A stretch of 23,783 nucleotides of DNA from Anaerolineaceae bacterium (lineage in GTDB: Bacteria > Chloroflexota > Anaerolineae > JAAYZQ01). The stretch lies in contig JAAYZQ010000494.1 in the NCBI GenBank assembly GCA_012514775.1, forward strand, positions 1 to 23,783, written 5' to 3'. Position 1 is the stretch's first letter, and every line of letters begins with the position of its first letter. Shown piece by piece: positions 1 through 7,718 of the stretch. A program made the position numbers and the translations under genes. Under the pieces are notes generated by a model that worked only from the letters and a program-made list of their open reading frames with translations, was not told the DNA's origin and made no database searches.

Positions 1-20
1 ACAGCCAACAATGCGCCGAT

Positions 21-49
21 TTGCCGCGCGATTCCTTCCGTGTTATAAT
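21..49 (+). promoter_or_regulatory. Sigma70-type promoter of the FHA-TPR-propeller gene
   Basis: A -35-like TTGCCG (21-26) and a perfect TATAAT (44-49) are separated by 17 bp. TG at 41-42 gives an extended -10 (TGtTATAAT). Transcription would start near 56, about 25 nt before the ATG at 81. This also argues against translation starting at the upstream in-frame TTG at 21, which lies inside the promoter. Confidence 0.75.
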
Positions 50-80
50 CGTTTTGATTACGCAGTCAAAGGAGCGTGCG

Positions 81-2591
81 ATGACGAGCGAGAACACCCT
101 CGTGGAGAAGGCTCTGTTCCCTCGCCTGGTCGTTAAAAGCGGCGGGCGAGTGCTGCGCGAGATCGAGATTCGGGGTAACCTCTCCATTGGGCGCGCCGAG
201 GAGAACGATCTGCAGTTGATGGATCCCAAGGCCTCGCGCCTCCACGCCGAGATCCAACGAGAGGGCCTCACCTTTGTGGTCAGAGATCTGGACAGCGCCA
301 ACGGCACCCTGGTCAACGGCATTCGTCTCACGGCGCCCCACGTGCTGCGTCACGGCGAGCGGATTGGCATTGGCGACACGGAGTTGGTTTACCAGGAACC
401 CGGCCAGGCCTTCAAAGACACCATGCCCATGGCAGGTGCTTCGGCGGCCGCCCGCGAGGCAGCGGATCGGCGGGTGGCACGTCCTCCGGCCGGGCTGGGC
501 CAGGCCCGCGGCCCGCGCTCCATGAGCAGGGGACTCATGACAGGCCTGATCCTGGCCGGCGCGCTGCTCCTCCTGGCCCTGGCTGCTGCCGTGGTCTATT
601 TCGTGGCCCCCGACGTGTACGAGAGGATCGGGCTCGTCAGCCCCGCTTCGCCGACGGCTTTGCCCGTGGCCGCCACGAGCGCCGCGACCCAGGCGCCGGC
701 CGTGACCGAGACCGGCGCGCCGGTTGCCACGCCCGAGCCGCCCACGGCGGAGCCCACCGGTGACGGGGCCCAGGAGATGGCCGACCTCCTCATCCAGGCC
801 GAGGCGCTGACGCGCCGGAGCAAGTTCGAGGATGCGGAGGCCATTTACGAGGAGCTGTCGGCCCGGGCGCCCGAAGACGCCCGTCCCGAGGCCGGGTGGG
901 CGTGGGCCTTGATCCTGGACGATCGCGCCCAGGATGCCCTGCCCCACGCCCAGAGGGCCGCGGAGCTCGATCCCGAGGATGCCGGGGCCGCCGCCATGCT
1001 GGGCCGTGCCTACCTGGACCTGGGAGACGGCGCCGAAGCCCTCGTCCACGCCGAGAAGGCGGTGGAGCTGCAGCCGGCCAACGCCCTGGCCCTGGCCATC
1101 CTGGCCGAGGTGCAGATGGCCGCGGGGCAGATGAACGAGGCTGTGGAAAACGCCGACCTGGCCCTGGTCCAGGACATCAACAACGCCGAAGCCCATCGCG
1201 TCCGCGGCTGGCTCTATCACCTGGCCAGCAACGACATGGGGCGGGCCGCCAGCGAGCTCCAGATCGCCGCGGGCTTGCAGCCCGAGCTGTGGCTGCGGCG
1301 GCACGATCTGGGCGTCCTGCTCCTGGAGGCCGAGGATTACGTAACATCCATCATGGCCCTGCAGGATGCCCTGGCCATCCGCCCCAAGGGCACCACCTAC
1401 GCCGCCATCGGCGAGGCCTACTACCGGCTGGGGCAGTACGACCAGGCCCGCGCTTCGCTGCAACAGGCTCTCTCCGACAAGCCGGAGGACCTGGCGACCC
1501 AAGCCAGGCTGGCGGCCACGTATGCCCATCTGAACCGCTGCGAAGAGGCCGCCACCTATTACGAGGCCGTGCTGGAGGGCCAGCCGGACGATCCCCTGGC
1601 CCTGGAGGCGGAGGCTCTGTGCCAGGCGGGTGAGCCGGTGCCCACCCCCTCGCCCACCGTGCCGCCGGCCGCCGGGCCAACGCCCGTGGCGACGACCGCC
1701 GCGGCCGCCACCAGTGCCGTCCAGCCCACGGCGCGACCGGCGTCGCTCAGCGGCCGGATCGCCTTCCCGGCCTGGAACCGCGAGCGGGGAGGGTACGATA
1801 CGTACGTGGCCAACGCCGACGGCAGCGGCCGCGCCCTCGTCGTCGAGTACATGCACCAGCCGGCCTTTAGCCCCGATGGGGCGTGGCTGGCCGTGAACGG
1901 CGAGCGCGGGGACTATATGAACATGTTTCTGGTCAAGCCTGATGGCAGCGGCCTGAAAGAGATATCCGCGAACCACGAGGACGAGCTGGCCGACTGGTCG
2001 CCTGACGGCCGGAGCCTGGCCTTCAGCTCGACCCGCCACGGCGACAAGCAGTCGCGGGTGTACGTGGCCGACGAGTTGAACCTGGCTGCCGCGCGCAAGC
2101 CCGACGTTCGCCCCCTGAACTTTGGGCCGGACGACGTGCGAGGCGGGTCGCCGGCCTGGGCAGGCAACGACCAGATCGTGTACAGCGGCTGCGACGTGAC
2201 CCAGAACCCGGCGCCCTGCGGCCTGTACGTCATGTCGTCGGCGGCGGGCGCCCACGCCACCAGGCGCATCACCGACCGGGGCGAGGACACGGCCCCCGAC
2301 GTCCACGGCAACAGGGTCGCCTTCATGTCCAACCGCGAGGGCAACTGGGAGATCTATGTCGTGAACACCGACGGGTCGGGCCTGCGGCGGCTGACCAACA
2401 ACGCGGCCAACGATGGGCTGCCCGCGTGGGCGCCCGACGGCCGGGCCATCGCCTTTGTCTCGGACCAGGAGGGTGGTTGGGCCGTGTGGGCCATGAACCC
2501 GGACGGCTCGGGCCGGCGGAAGCTGTTTCCCATCGGCGACGGCGGGCTCGTGACCGAGTGGTGGCGCCAGCAGATCAGCTGGGCGCCCTAG
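81..2591 (+). CDS. Membrane-anchored FHA / TPR / PD40 beta-propeller protein
   Basis: The protein has 836 aa. The ATG at 81 is chosen because AAAGGAG (68-74) sits 6 nt before it and the promoter lies upstream. Domains in order: an FHA phosphothreonine-binding domain (about 14-107) with the canonical IGR at 36-38, SRLH at 52-55 and NGT..NG at 74-80; an Arg-rich stretch; one membrane span (about 152-175); a Pro/Thr/Ala linker (about 187-229); about eight TPR repeats (231-515); a second Pro/Thr/Ala linker (517-555); and a C-terminal TolB/WD40-like (PD40) propeller (about 558-836) with repeated SPDG/APDG and DGSG turns. Positive charge before the span puts the FHA domain in the cytoplasm and the TPR and propeller outside. 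The FHA domain implies recognition of a Thr-phosphorylated partner, but no Ser/Thr kinase lies in the window. The domain calls are firm. The biological role is unknown; a signalling or scaffold receptor is an inference. Confidence 0.88.
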   Translation: MTSENTLVEKALFPRLVVKSGGRVLREIEIRGNLSIGRAEENDLQLMDPKASRLHAEIQREGLTFVVRDLDSANGTLVNGIRLTAPHVLRHGERIGIGDTELVYQEPGQAFKDTMPMAGASAAAREAADRRVARPPAGLGQARGPRSMSRGLMTGLILAGALLLLALAAAVVYFVAPDVYERIGLVSPASPTALPVAATSAATQAPAVTETGAPVATPEPPTAEPTGDGAQEMADLLIQAEALTRRSKFEDAEAIYEELSARAPEDARPEAGWAWALILDDRAQDALPHAQRAAELDPEDAGAAAMLGRAYLDLGDGAEALVHAEKAVELQPANALALAILAEVQMAAGQMNEAVENADLALVQDINNAEAHRVRGWLYHLASNDMGRAASELQIAAGLQPELWLRRHDLGVLLLEAEDYVTSIMALQDALAIRPKGTTYAAIGEAYYRLGQYDQARASLQQALSDKPEDLATQARLAATYAHLNRCEEAATYYEAVLEGQPDDPLALEAEALCQAGEPVPTPSPTVPPAAGPTPVATTAAAATSAVQPTARPASLSGRIAFPAWNRERGGYDTYVANADGSGRALVVEYMHQPAFSPDGAWLAVNGERGDYMNMFLVKPDGSGLKEISANHEDELADWSPDGRSLAFSSTRHGDKQSRVYVADELNLAAARKPDVRPLNFGPDDVRGGSPAWAGNDQIVYSGCDVTQNPAPCGLYVMSSAAGAHATRRITDRGEDTAPDVHGNRVAFMSNREGNWEIYVVNTDGSGLRRLTNNAANDGLPAWAPDGRAIAFVSDQEGGWAVWAMNPDGSGRRKLFPIGDGGLVTEWWRQQISWAP

Positions 2592-2597
2592 GGCCCG

Positions 2598-2616
2598 GGC
2601 CGCGCTCAGCGCGGCC
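2598..2616. terminator. Perfect hairpin between two convergent genes
   Basis: GGCCGCGC (2598-2605) and GCGCGGCC (2609-2616) form a perfect 8-bp stem with a TCA loop. It lies between the stop of the FHA protein (2591) and the stop of the minus-strand AlkZ-related gene (2631). No T-run follows on either strand, so it is not a textbook intrinsic terminator. Its placement between convergent stops suggests a bidirectional 3' end or a transcript-stabilising structure. Confidence 0.5.
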
Positions 2617-2630
2617 TATCGAGCTTACAC

Positions 2631-3485
2631 TCAGGACTCGGTCAGGACGAGGTGCTCGCCCGGCAGCCCTTCGATGTGCACCTCGGCCCGCACGCGGCCC
2701 TGGGCGGCCAGGCGTGCCACCAGGCGCTCGACGTCGCCCGGCTGCCAGTCAAAGAGGCGCGCCACCTGCTGCGGTGTGGCCGCCACCACGGAGCGCAGGT
2801 AGCGGACGAGGATGGCCTCCCGCGCCTCGTTGCCGCCGATGTGGCGCGAAGCCTCGACGACCTGGGCAAAGTGCCGGGGCAGCAGGTCGTAGACGTAGCA
2901 GTAGCCCCAGCGGTTGGCGTCCGAGATGGACACCTTGGAGATGCGAAAGTCCATCTGCAGCTCGGCCAGGGCGCGGTCAAAGCGCCCGGCGTTGGCCTTG
3001 CCGCCCAATCCCGCCTCGCGGCGCAGCCGGCTGGTGGGCAGCGCTCCCTGGTCCAGGAGCACCTCGAAGACCTGCCTGGCCTCCACCGACAGCCGGCCGT
3101 CCTCGTAGTCCTGCAAATAGTCCTCGGCCAGGTTGCCATAGTTGGGCGATAGGGCGTAAAAGGAGGGTGCCAGGTCCAGCGAGATAAAGACCGGCTTCTT
3201 TCGCAGGAACTTGCCGTAGAGCACCTTGCCCGCGATTGGCAGGCGATCCTTCCAGGTCCAGGCCATCTTCAGGTTGCGATCTCGGTTCGTGCCCGGCAGC
3301 GGCCGGTCGTCGCCGCAGATGGCGCCCCACAGGGTGGGCAGCTCCATGTCCTTGTTGCCAAAGAGCAGGCTGATCCCAACGTCGTTCAGAAACTCGAGCG
3401 CCTGGTTTTCGTCGCGAACACGCAAATGGGGGCGTTGGCGATAGCGGATGGCCCGCTCCTCGCGCAAAACGTCAACTGTCAGCAA
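2631..3485 (-). CDS. AlkZ-related winged-helix protein (COG3214-like)
   Basis: The protein has 284 aa. The start is read as TTG (3485-3483), with AGAGGA about 6 nt upstream, 3 nt after the stop of the response regulator gene, so the two are almost certainly co-transcribed. The sequence resembles NCBI's 'AlkZ-related protein' group, compact relatives of the AlkZ/YcaQ DNA glycosylases built from tandem winged helices. Recognisable stretches are RLRREAGLGGKANAGRFDRALAELQ in concept (residues 153-177) and the WGYCYVYDLLPRHF region (193-206). AlkZ/YcaQ enzymes excise alkylated bases and unhook interstrand crosslinks. I do not see their conserved Gln-x-Gln catalytic motif, so glycosylase activity is not supported, and DNA binding is the safer guess. 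It contains no membrane segment or signal peptide. The family call comes from recollection of the fold's sequence signature and is moderate. Confidence 0.55.
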   Translation of the reverse strand: MLTVDVLREERAIRYRQRPHLRVRDENQALEFLNDVGISLLFGNKDMELPTLWGAICGDDRPLPGTNRDRNLKMAWTWKDRLPIAGKVLYGKFLRKKPVFISLDLAPSFYALSPNYGNLAEDYLQDYEDGRLSVEARQVFEVLLDQGALPTSRLRREAGLGGKANAGRFDRALAELQMDFRISKVSISDANRWGYCYVYDLLPRHFAQVVEASRHIGGNEAREAILVRYLRSVVAATPQQVARLFDWQPGDVERLVARLAAQGRVRAEVHIEGLPGEHLVLTES

Positions 3486-3488
3486 ACC

Positions 3489-4172
3489 TCATTCCTCTCG
3501 CAAGGCGTATCCGACGCCGCGCACTGTCTGCAGCAGGCGCGGCTCGCCCTCCGCTTCCAGCTTGGAGCGGAGGTAGCGGATGTACACCTCGATGATGTTC
3601 GATTCCCCGCCAAAGTCATAGCCCCATACCTGCTCGTAGATGCTGTCCCTGGTGAGCACCTGTCGCGGATGGCGCAGGAACATCTCCAGCAGGTCGAACT
3701 CTTTGGCCGTGAGGTTGACCAGGCGGTCGCCGCGGCGCACTTCGCGGGTGACGGGATTGGCGACGACGTCGCCAAAGCGCAAGAGCTGCGCGTCGGCGGA
3801 CGGCTGGCGGCGACGGAGCAGGGCGCGGACGCGGGCGAACAGCTCGTCGAAGGCAAAGGGCTTGACCAGGTAGTCGTCGGCGCCGGCGTCGAGGCCCGCC
3901 ACCCGGTCGGGCACGGCGTCCCGGGCGGTCAGCATCAGGATGGGCAGGTCGCTCCAACCCTCCGCTCGCAGCCGCCGGCACACCTCCAGGCCGCCCAGGC
4001 CGGGCATCATGACGTCCAGGATCACCAGGTCGGGTGGATCGCGCCGCGCCTGCGTCAGCCCGCTTTCGCCGTCATAGGCCACGTCCACATGATAGCCCGC
4101 GTACGACAGCCCGCGCCGCAGCAGGTCCACGATTTTCGCTTCGTCGTCGATGACGAGAATTCGCTCTGGCAC
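3489..4172 (-). CDS. OmpR/PhoB-family response regulator
   Basis: The protein has 227 aa, the usual family length. The start is taken as GTG (4172-4170), preceded by AGGA at 4 nt and GGAGG at 10 nt. An upstream in-frame start (4232) would add 20 residues that run through the promoter. The receiver domain (about 1-120) has the acidic pair D9/D10, phospho-acceptor D53 (LDVMMPG), T82 (MLTARD) and K104 (KPF). The C-terminal winged-helix DNA-binding domain (about 130-225) has the LTAKEFDLL and RGVGYAL signatures. Closest in style to the MprA/PhoP-like branch. No histidine kinase is encoded next to it in this window, which is unusual for the family. Its promoter lies back-to-back with that of the complex I operon, which makes nuo the nearest candidate target (inference). 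Confidence 0.93.
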   Translation of the reverse strand: MPERILVIDDEAKIVDLLRRGLSYAGYHVDVAYDGESGLTQARRDPPDLVILDVMMPGLGGLEVCRRLRAEGWSDLPILMLTARDAVPDRVAGLDAGADDYLVKPFAFDELFARVRALLRRRQPSADAQLLRFGDVVANPVTREVRRGDRLVNLTAKEFDLLEMFLRHPRQVLTRDSIYEQVWGYDFGGESNIIEVYIRYLRSKLEAEGEPRLLQTVRGVGYALREE

Positions 4173-4209
4173 GGTTTCCTGGCCTCCGTCGCATGAATTA
4201 CGCAAAGAT

Positions 4210-4238
4210 ATTATACCAGGAATAACGCGCAATTTCCA
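4210..4238 (-). promoter_or_regulatory. Promoter of the response regulator unit
   Basis: Read on the minus strand, TGGAAA (4238-4233, 4/6 match to TTGACA) is followed after 17 bp by a perfect TATAAT (4215-4210). TGG immediately upstream of it gives an extended -10. Transcription would start near 4203, about 30 nt before the GTG at 4172. The -35 box is only 2 bp from the -35 box of the oppositely directed nuo promoter. Confidence 0.65.
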
Positions 4239-4240
4239 GC

Positions 4241-4269
4241 TTGTGCTGTCCGTTGATCCAGGTTATAAT
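4241..4269 (+). promoter_or_regulatory. Distal promoter (P1) of the nuo operon
   Basis: TTGTGC (4241-4246) and a perfect TATAAT (4264-4269) are separated by 17 bp. The predicted transcription start is near 4276, giving a leader of about 207 nt before nuoA. The -35 box is weak (3/6), which fits an activator-dependent promoter. Confidence 0.6.
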
Positions 4270-4368
4270 GTCCGCAGGATCGCTGTTCCACGACGGTAAC
4301 GGTGACGCTCAACAAGGTCCCCCTCAGCATTCTCGCTCTACAGACCAAGGGGACCATACCAGTCCAGT

Positions 4369-4397
4369 TTGACAAAGGCAAGCGAATGTGCTATCTT
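4369..4397 (+). promoter_or_regulatory. Proximal promoter (P2) of the nuo operon
   Basis: A perfect TTGACA (4369-4374) is followed after 17 bp by TATCTT (4392-4397, 4/6 match). TGc directly upstream gives an extended -10. The predicted start is near 4404, about 79 nt before nuoA. The box quality is opposite to that of P1: strong -35 and weaker -10. Confidence 0.6.
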
Positions 4398-4482
4398 TTT
4401 GCCGGCAATTGGCGCTTGCCAGGCAGCCAGAGGGGCTGCGCCGGTGACGTAACCGGTTCCCAATCAAGGATGAGGAGCGAAC

Positions 4483-4845
4483 ATGCCCGCTGATTATGGG
4501 CCGATCTTGATCTTTGCCATCGTGGCCGTCGTTCTGTCGGCCATCGCCGTCCTTGCGCCCGCACTCCTGGGCCCGCGGCGCCCCAACGCCGTCAAGCTGG
4601 CGCCCTACGAGTCGGGCAAGCTGCCCGTGGGCCCGGCCCGGCGGCGCCTCCTCGTCCATTATTACCTCTATGCCGTGCTCTTTGTCGTCTTTGACGTCGA
4701 AATCGTTCTGCTCTTTCCCTGGGCCACGGTGTTTCGGGACCTGGCGCCCCGCTGGATGGGGCTCGTAGAGGCTCTGGTCTTTGTCTCTATCCTGGTCTTT
4801 GGCCTGGTCTATGCCTGGAAGAAGGGAGGCCTGGAGTGGGAATAG
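4483..4845 (+). CDS. nuoA: NADH-quinone oxidoreductase subunit A
   Basis: The protein has 120 aa, the normal length. It is a membrane-arm subunit of complex I with three predicted spans (about 8-30, 60-80 and 90-112). The conserved loop [10 protein letters not shown] (41-50) contributes to the quinone-chamber entrance, and the acidic FDVE motif (70-73) in the second span takes part in coupling. The ATG at 4483 follows GAGGAG. It is the first gene of the operon, and its stop overlaps the nuoB start by 10 bp. Confidence 0.97.
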   Translation: MPADYGPILIFAIVAVVLSAIAVLAPALLGPRRPNAVKLAPYESGKLPVGPARRRLLVHYYLYAVLFVVFDVEIVLLFPWATVFRDLAPRWMGLVEALVFVSILVFGLVYAWKKGGLEWE

Positions 4846-5318
4846 AGACCGCTCTGCCCGAGGGTGCGGTCGTCACGACTACCCTGGAAAAGCTGGTAGA
4901 CTGGGGCCGGGGCCGCTCGCCCTTTCCCCTGCTCTTTGGCCTGGCATGCTGCGCCATCGAGATGATGGCCGCCGGCGGGCCGCGGCACGACATCGCCCGT
5001 TTCGGCGCCGAGGTGTTTCGGGGCACGCCACGCCAGGCCGACGTCATGATTGTCTCCGGGCGCGTCTCGCAAAAGATGGCGCCCGTGGTCAAGCGCCTCT
5101 ACGAGCAGATGCCCGAGCCCCGCTGGGTCATTGCCATGGGCGCCTGCGCGTCCAGTGGGGGGCCCTTTGAAAACTATGCCATGGTCCAGGGGGTCGACAA
5201 GCTGATCCCCGTGGACGTCTACGTGCCCGGCTGCCCGCCCAGGCCCGAGGCCCTGCTTTACGGCCTCATGCAGCTCTATGAGAAGATCCAGGGCGAGAAA
5301 TTCGCCGACTACCGATGA
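4836..5318 (+). CDS. nuoB: NADH-quinone oxidoreductase subunit B
   Basis: The protein has 160 aa. It carries cluster N2, the last Fe-S centre before quinone, at the foot of the peripheral arm. All four N2 ligands are visible: the adjacent pair C38/C39 (LACCAIEMM), C104 (MGACASSGG) and C133 (VPGCPPRPE). The start is GTG at 4836, with GGGAGG (4823-4828) 7 nt upstream; no ATG fits. It overlaps nuoA by 10 bp, and its TGA overlaps the ATG of nuoCD (ATGA), so the three genes are translationally coupled. Confidence 0.97.
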   Translation: MGIETALPEGAVVTTTLEKLVDWGRGRSPFPLLFGLACCAIEMMAAGGPRHDIARFGAEVFRGTPRQADVMIVSGRVSQKMAPVVKRLYEQMPEPRWVIAMGACASSGGPFENYAMVQGVDKLIPVDVYVPGCPPRPEALLYGLMQLYEKIQGEKFADYR

Positions 5319-7153
5319 CAGTTTCACGAGACTGGCAGCCGGCGCCGCCCGCTGCCCCTGGTCTGGAATCCGAGATAGGCATGCACGCGAACGAACTGAG
5401 CCAGTTGAGGGAACGCTTTCCACAGGCGATGCTGGCGGACGACAGCGCCCTGCTCGACCGCGGGGACAAAGGCTACGGCGACGCCGTGCTCGTCGTAGAT
5501 GCGGCCCAGATCCTGGAGGTCTGCCGCTACCTGCGCGACGAGCCGGGCCTGGCCTACGACCTTTGCCTGTTCGTCAGTGCCATCGACCGGTTGAGCCTGG
5601 GGCTCGCGCCGCGTTTCGTGGTGGTTTACGAGCTCTACTCGCTGCGCCACGACCGGCGGCTGCGCCTCAAGGCACCCCTCGCCGGCGATCCGCCCGCCGT
5701 CGACAGCGTGAGCTCGGTGTGGCCCGCGGCCGACTGGCACGAGCGCGAAACCTACGATCTGTTCGGCATCCACTTTCGCGGCCATCCCGAGCTGCGCCGC
5801 ATCATGCTGCCTGTCGATTGGGTGGGCCATCCCCTGCGCAAGGATTATCCCCTGGGGGGCGAGCCGGTGCAGTTCACCGTCAACCAGGACCATCCGGCCC
5901 TGGCGCACCTGGGAGAGCAGGTGCTGCCCGCGCCCCCGGCCGAGTCGTACGTGCCGCCCTGGTTCAGCGGCCGCGACGACACCATGATCATCAACATGGG
6001 CCCCCAGCACCCGGCGACCCACGGCGTGCTGCGGGTGGTGGTCGAGCTGGACGGGGAGCGCATCGTCAATGCCGCCCCCGACATAGGCCACCTCCATTCG
6101 GGCTTTGAGAAGATGGCCGAGAACCGCACCTACCAGCAGTTCGCCACCTACCCTTCGCGCATGGACTATGTGGCGGGCATGTCCAACGACCTGTCGTACA
6201 TCCTGGCCGTGGAAACGCTGGTCGGCGCCCAGGTTCCGCCCCGGGCCGAGGCGGTGCGCGTCATCCTCCTGGAACTGCAACGCCTGGCGGCCCACCTCAT
6301 CTGGATCGGCACGCAGACCCTGGACCTGTCGGGCACCATCCACGCCCTGCTGCAGTACGCCTTCCGCGACCGGGAAAAGATCCTGGACATCTTTGAGATG
6401 GTGTGCGGGGCGCGCATCACGCCCAGCTACTTTACCACGGGCGGGCTGCGCCGCGACGTGCCGCCGGCCTTTGCCCCGTCCGTCCGCGAGTTCGTGGACC
6501 TGTTCGACAGGCGCCTGGACGAGTACGAGGTGATGCTCACCAACAACCCCATCTACCGCTCTCGCCTGGAGGGGGTGGCGGTCATCGACGCGGGGCAGGC
6601 CATCGGCCTGGGCTGTACCGGGCCGCTGCTGCGCGGCTGCGGCGTGGCCTATGACGTGCGGAAGGCCCGTCCCTATTGCGGCTACGAGCAATACGACTTT
6701 CAGGTGCCCACGCAGCCCGGGGGCGACGCCTATGCGCGCTACAAGGTGCGCGTGGCCGAGATGCGGCAGAGCACGCACATCATCCGCCAGGGCCTGGAGC
6801 GGCTGGCGCGCATTGGGCCGGGACCGGTGAAGGATCCGAATCGCAAGCTCACCCTTCCGCCCCGCGATGAGCTGGACCACAGCATGGAGGCGGTGATCCA
6901 CCACTTCAAGCTGGTCACCGAGGGTTTCTCGCCGCCCCCGGGCGAGGTGTATTGCAGCGTGGAGAACCCCAAGGGAGAGTTGGGCTTTTACCTGGTGTCG
7001 GACGGCGGGCCGCGGCCCTATCGCTGCAAGATCCGTGGCCCGTCCTTTTCCAATATCTCGGCGTTGCGGGCCATGGCTCCCGGCAGCTTCTTGTCGGACA
7101 TCGTGGCCATGATCGGCAGCATCGACATCACCCTGGGCGAGGTGGACAGGTAG
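5315..7153 (+). CDS. nuoCD: NADH-quinone oxidoreductase fused subunit C/D
   Basis: The protein has 612 aa in one uninterrupted frame. The NuoC (30 kDa) part spans about 24-185, with the [18 protein letters not shown] region (143-160) and GHPLRKDYP (171-179). A linker of about 35 residues leads to the NuoD (49 kDa) part (about 222-612), with GPQHPATHG (229-237), HSGFEK (261-266), YPSRMDY (279-285) and a classic C-terminal [10 protein letters not shown]. NuoD forms the quinone site with NuoB; NuoC braces the peripheral arm. The ATG at 5315 overlaps the nuoB stop. The fusion is as in E. coli NuoCD, whereas many bacteria keep two genes. No stop or frameshift lies in the linker. Confidence 0.97.
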   Translation: MTVSRDWQPAPPAAPGLESEIGMHANELSQLRERFPQAMLADDSALLDRGDKGYGDAVLVVDAAQILEVCRYLRDEPGLAYDLCLFVSAIDRLSLGLAPRFVVVYELYSLRHDRRLRLKAPLAGDPPAVDSVSSVWPAADWHERETYDLFGIHFRGHPELRRIMLPVDWVGHPLRKDYPLGGEPVQFTVNQDHPALAHLGEQVLPAPPAESYVPPWFSGRDDTMIINMGPQHPATHGVLRVVVELDGERIVNAAPDIGHLHSGFEKMAENRTYQQFATYPSRMDYVAGMSNDLSYILAVETLVGAQVPPRAEAVRVILLELQRLAAHLIWIGTQTLDLSGTIHALLQYAFRDREKILDIFEMVCGARITPSYFTTGGLRRDVPPAFAPSVREFVDLFDRRLDEYEVMLTNNPIYRSRLEGVAVIDAGQAIGLGCTGPLLRGCGVAYDVRKARPYCGYEQYDFQVPTQPGGDAYARYKVRVAEMRQSTHIIRQGLERLARIGPGPVKDPNRKLTLPPRDELDHSMEAVIHHFKLVTEGFSPPPGEVYCSVENPKGELGFYLVSDGGPRPYRCKIRGPSFSNISALRAMAPGSFLSDIVAMIGSIDITLGEVDR

Positions 7154-7203
7154 CCGGTGGGGCGCGTGCGATCTGCCATGGGAACTGTGAGTGGGAGGAA
7201 TCG

Positions 7204-7683
7204 TTGCTGTCTGAAAAGGTAAAGGCTGCGATCCTGGCGGCGGCGCAGGAATATCCCGACCACCGGTCGGCGGTGATCCCGGCCCTGCACCTGGCCCAGG
7301 AGGACCAGGGCGGCTGGCTGCCCGCCGAGGCCATCGACGAGGTGGCGGCCCTGTTGGGCTTGCCCGCGACCGCCGTGGGATCGGTGGCCAGCTTTTACAC
7401 GCTGTTCAACCGGCGGCCCGTGGGCCGGCACCAGATCCACGTCTGCACCAACATCTCGTGCTCGCTCCTGGGCGCGGAACACATCCTGGAGTACCTGGCG
7501 TCCAGGCTGGGCATTCGCCCCGGCGAGACGACGCCTGATGGACTCTTCAGCCTGTTTGAGGCCGAATGCCTGGGCTCGTGCGGAACGGCGCCCATGATGC
7601 AGGTCGACGACCGCTACTACGAGAACCTGACCGAGGCCGCGGTCGACGACATCCTGGACGCGCTGCGGCGTGACGGCCAGTAG
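7204..7683 (+). CDS. nuoE: NADH-quinone oxidoreductase subunit E
   Basis: The protein has 159 aa. It is the 24-kDa subunit carrying [2Fe-2S] cluster N1a next to FMN. It has a thioredoxin-like fold with ligands C81, C86 (CTNISC) and C122, C126 (CLGSC), the expected C-x4-C and C-x3-C spacing. The ASFYTLFNRRPVG stretch (62-74) is typical. The start is TTG at 7204: GGGAGG (7193-7198) lies 5 nt upstream, and the upstream ATG and GTGs at 7178-7193 are out of frame. It follows nuoCD by 50 nt. Confidence 0.96.
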   Translation: MLSEKVKAAILAAAQEYPDHRSAVIPALHLAQEDQGGWLPAEAIDEVAALLGLPATAVGSVASFYTLFNRRPVGRHQIHVCTNISCSLLGAEHILEYLASRLGIRPGETTPDGLFSLFEAECLGSCGTAPMMQVDDRYYENLTEAAVDDILDALRRDGQ

Positions 7684-7718
7684 GGGTTCGAGAGATAACC
7701 CAGAAAGGACGGTGAGCC

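Larger units (their letters stand above)
4173..4482. promoter_or_regulatory. Intergenic control region between the regulator and nuo
   Basis: This 310-bp gap has no convincing gene. Besides the three promoters it holds an inverted repeat GGTCCCC (4316-4322) / GGGGACC (4349-4355) between P1 and P2; a compact stem GCAGCC (4423-4428) / GGCTGC (4434-4439) with a 5-nt loop in the P2 leader; and CCGGT (4441-4445) / ACCGG (4452-4456). The octamer CGGTGACG occurs twice, at 4300-4307 and 4442-4449. It first appears as part of a tandem pair ACGGTA-ACGGTG (4293-4304). These are candidate operator or leader structures. No T-run follows any stem, so attenuation is not evident. Confidence 0.55.

Noticed and set aside
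66..2306. A 746-codon minus-strand frame opposite the FHA-TPR-propeller gene.
   Set aside because: GC-bias shadow with a low-complexity Gly/Arg/Gln/His-rich product. The sense strand has a promoter, ribosome site and known domains.
4173..4232. A longer form of the response regulator starting at 4232.
   Set aside because: The extra 20 residues would be translated from the promoter and precede the canonical receiver N-terminus. The GTG at 4172 has a ribosome site and gives the family length.
7178..7222. A 14-codon ATG frame in the nuoCD-nuoE gap.
   Set aside because: It has no ribosome site, is very short and runs out of frame into nuoE. The GGGAGG there belongs to the TTG start of nuoE.
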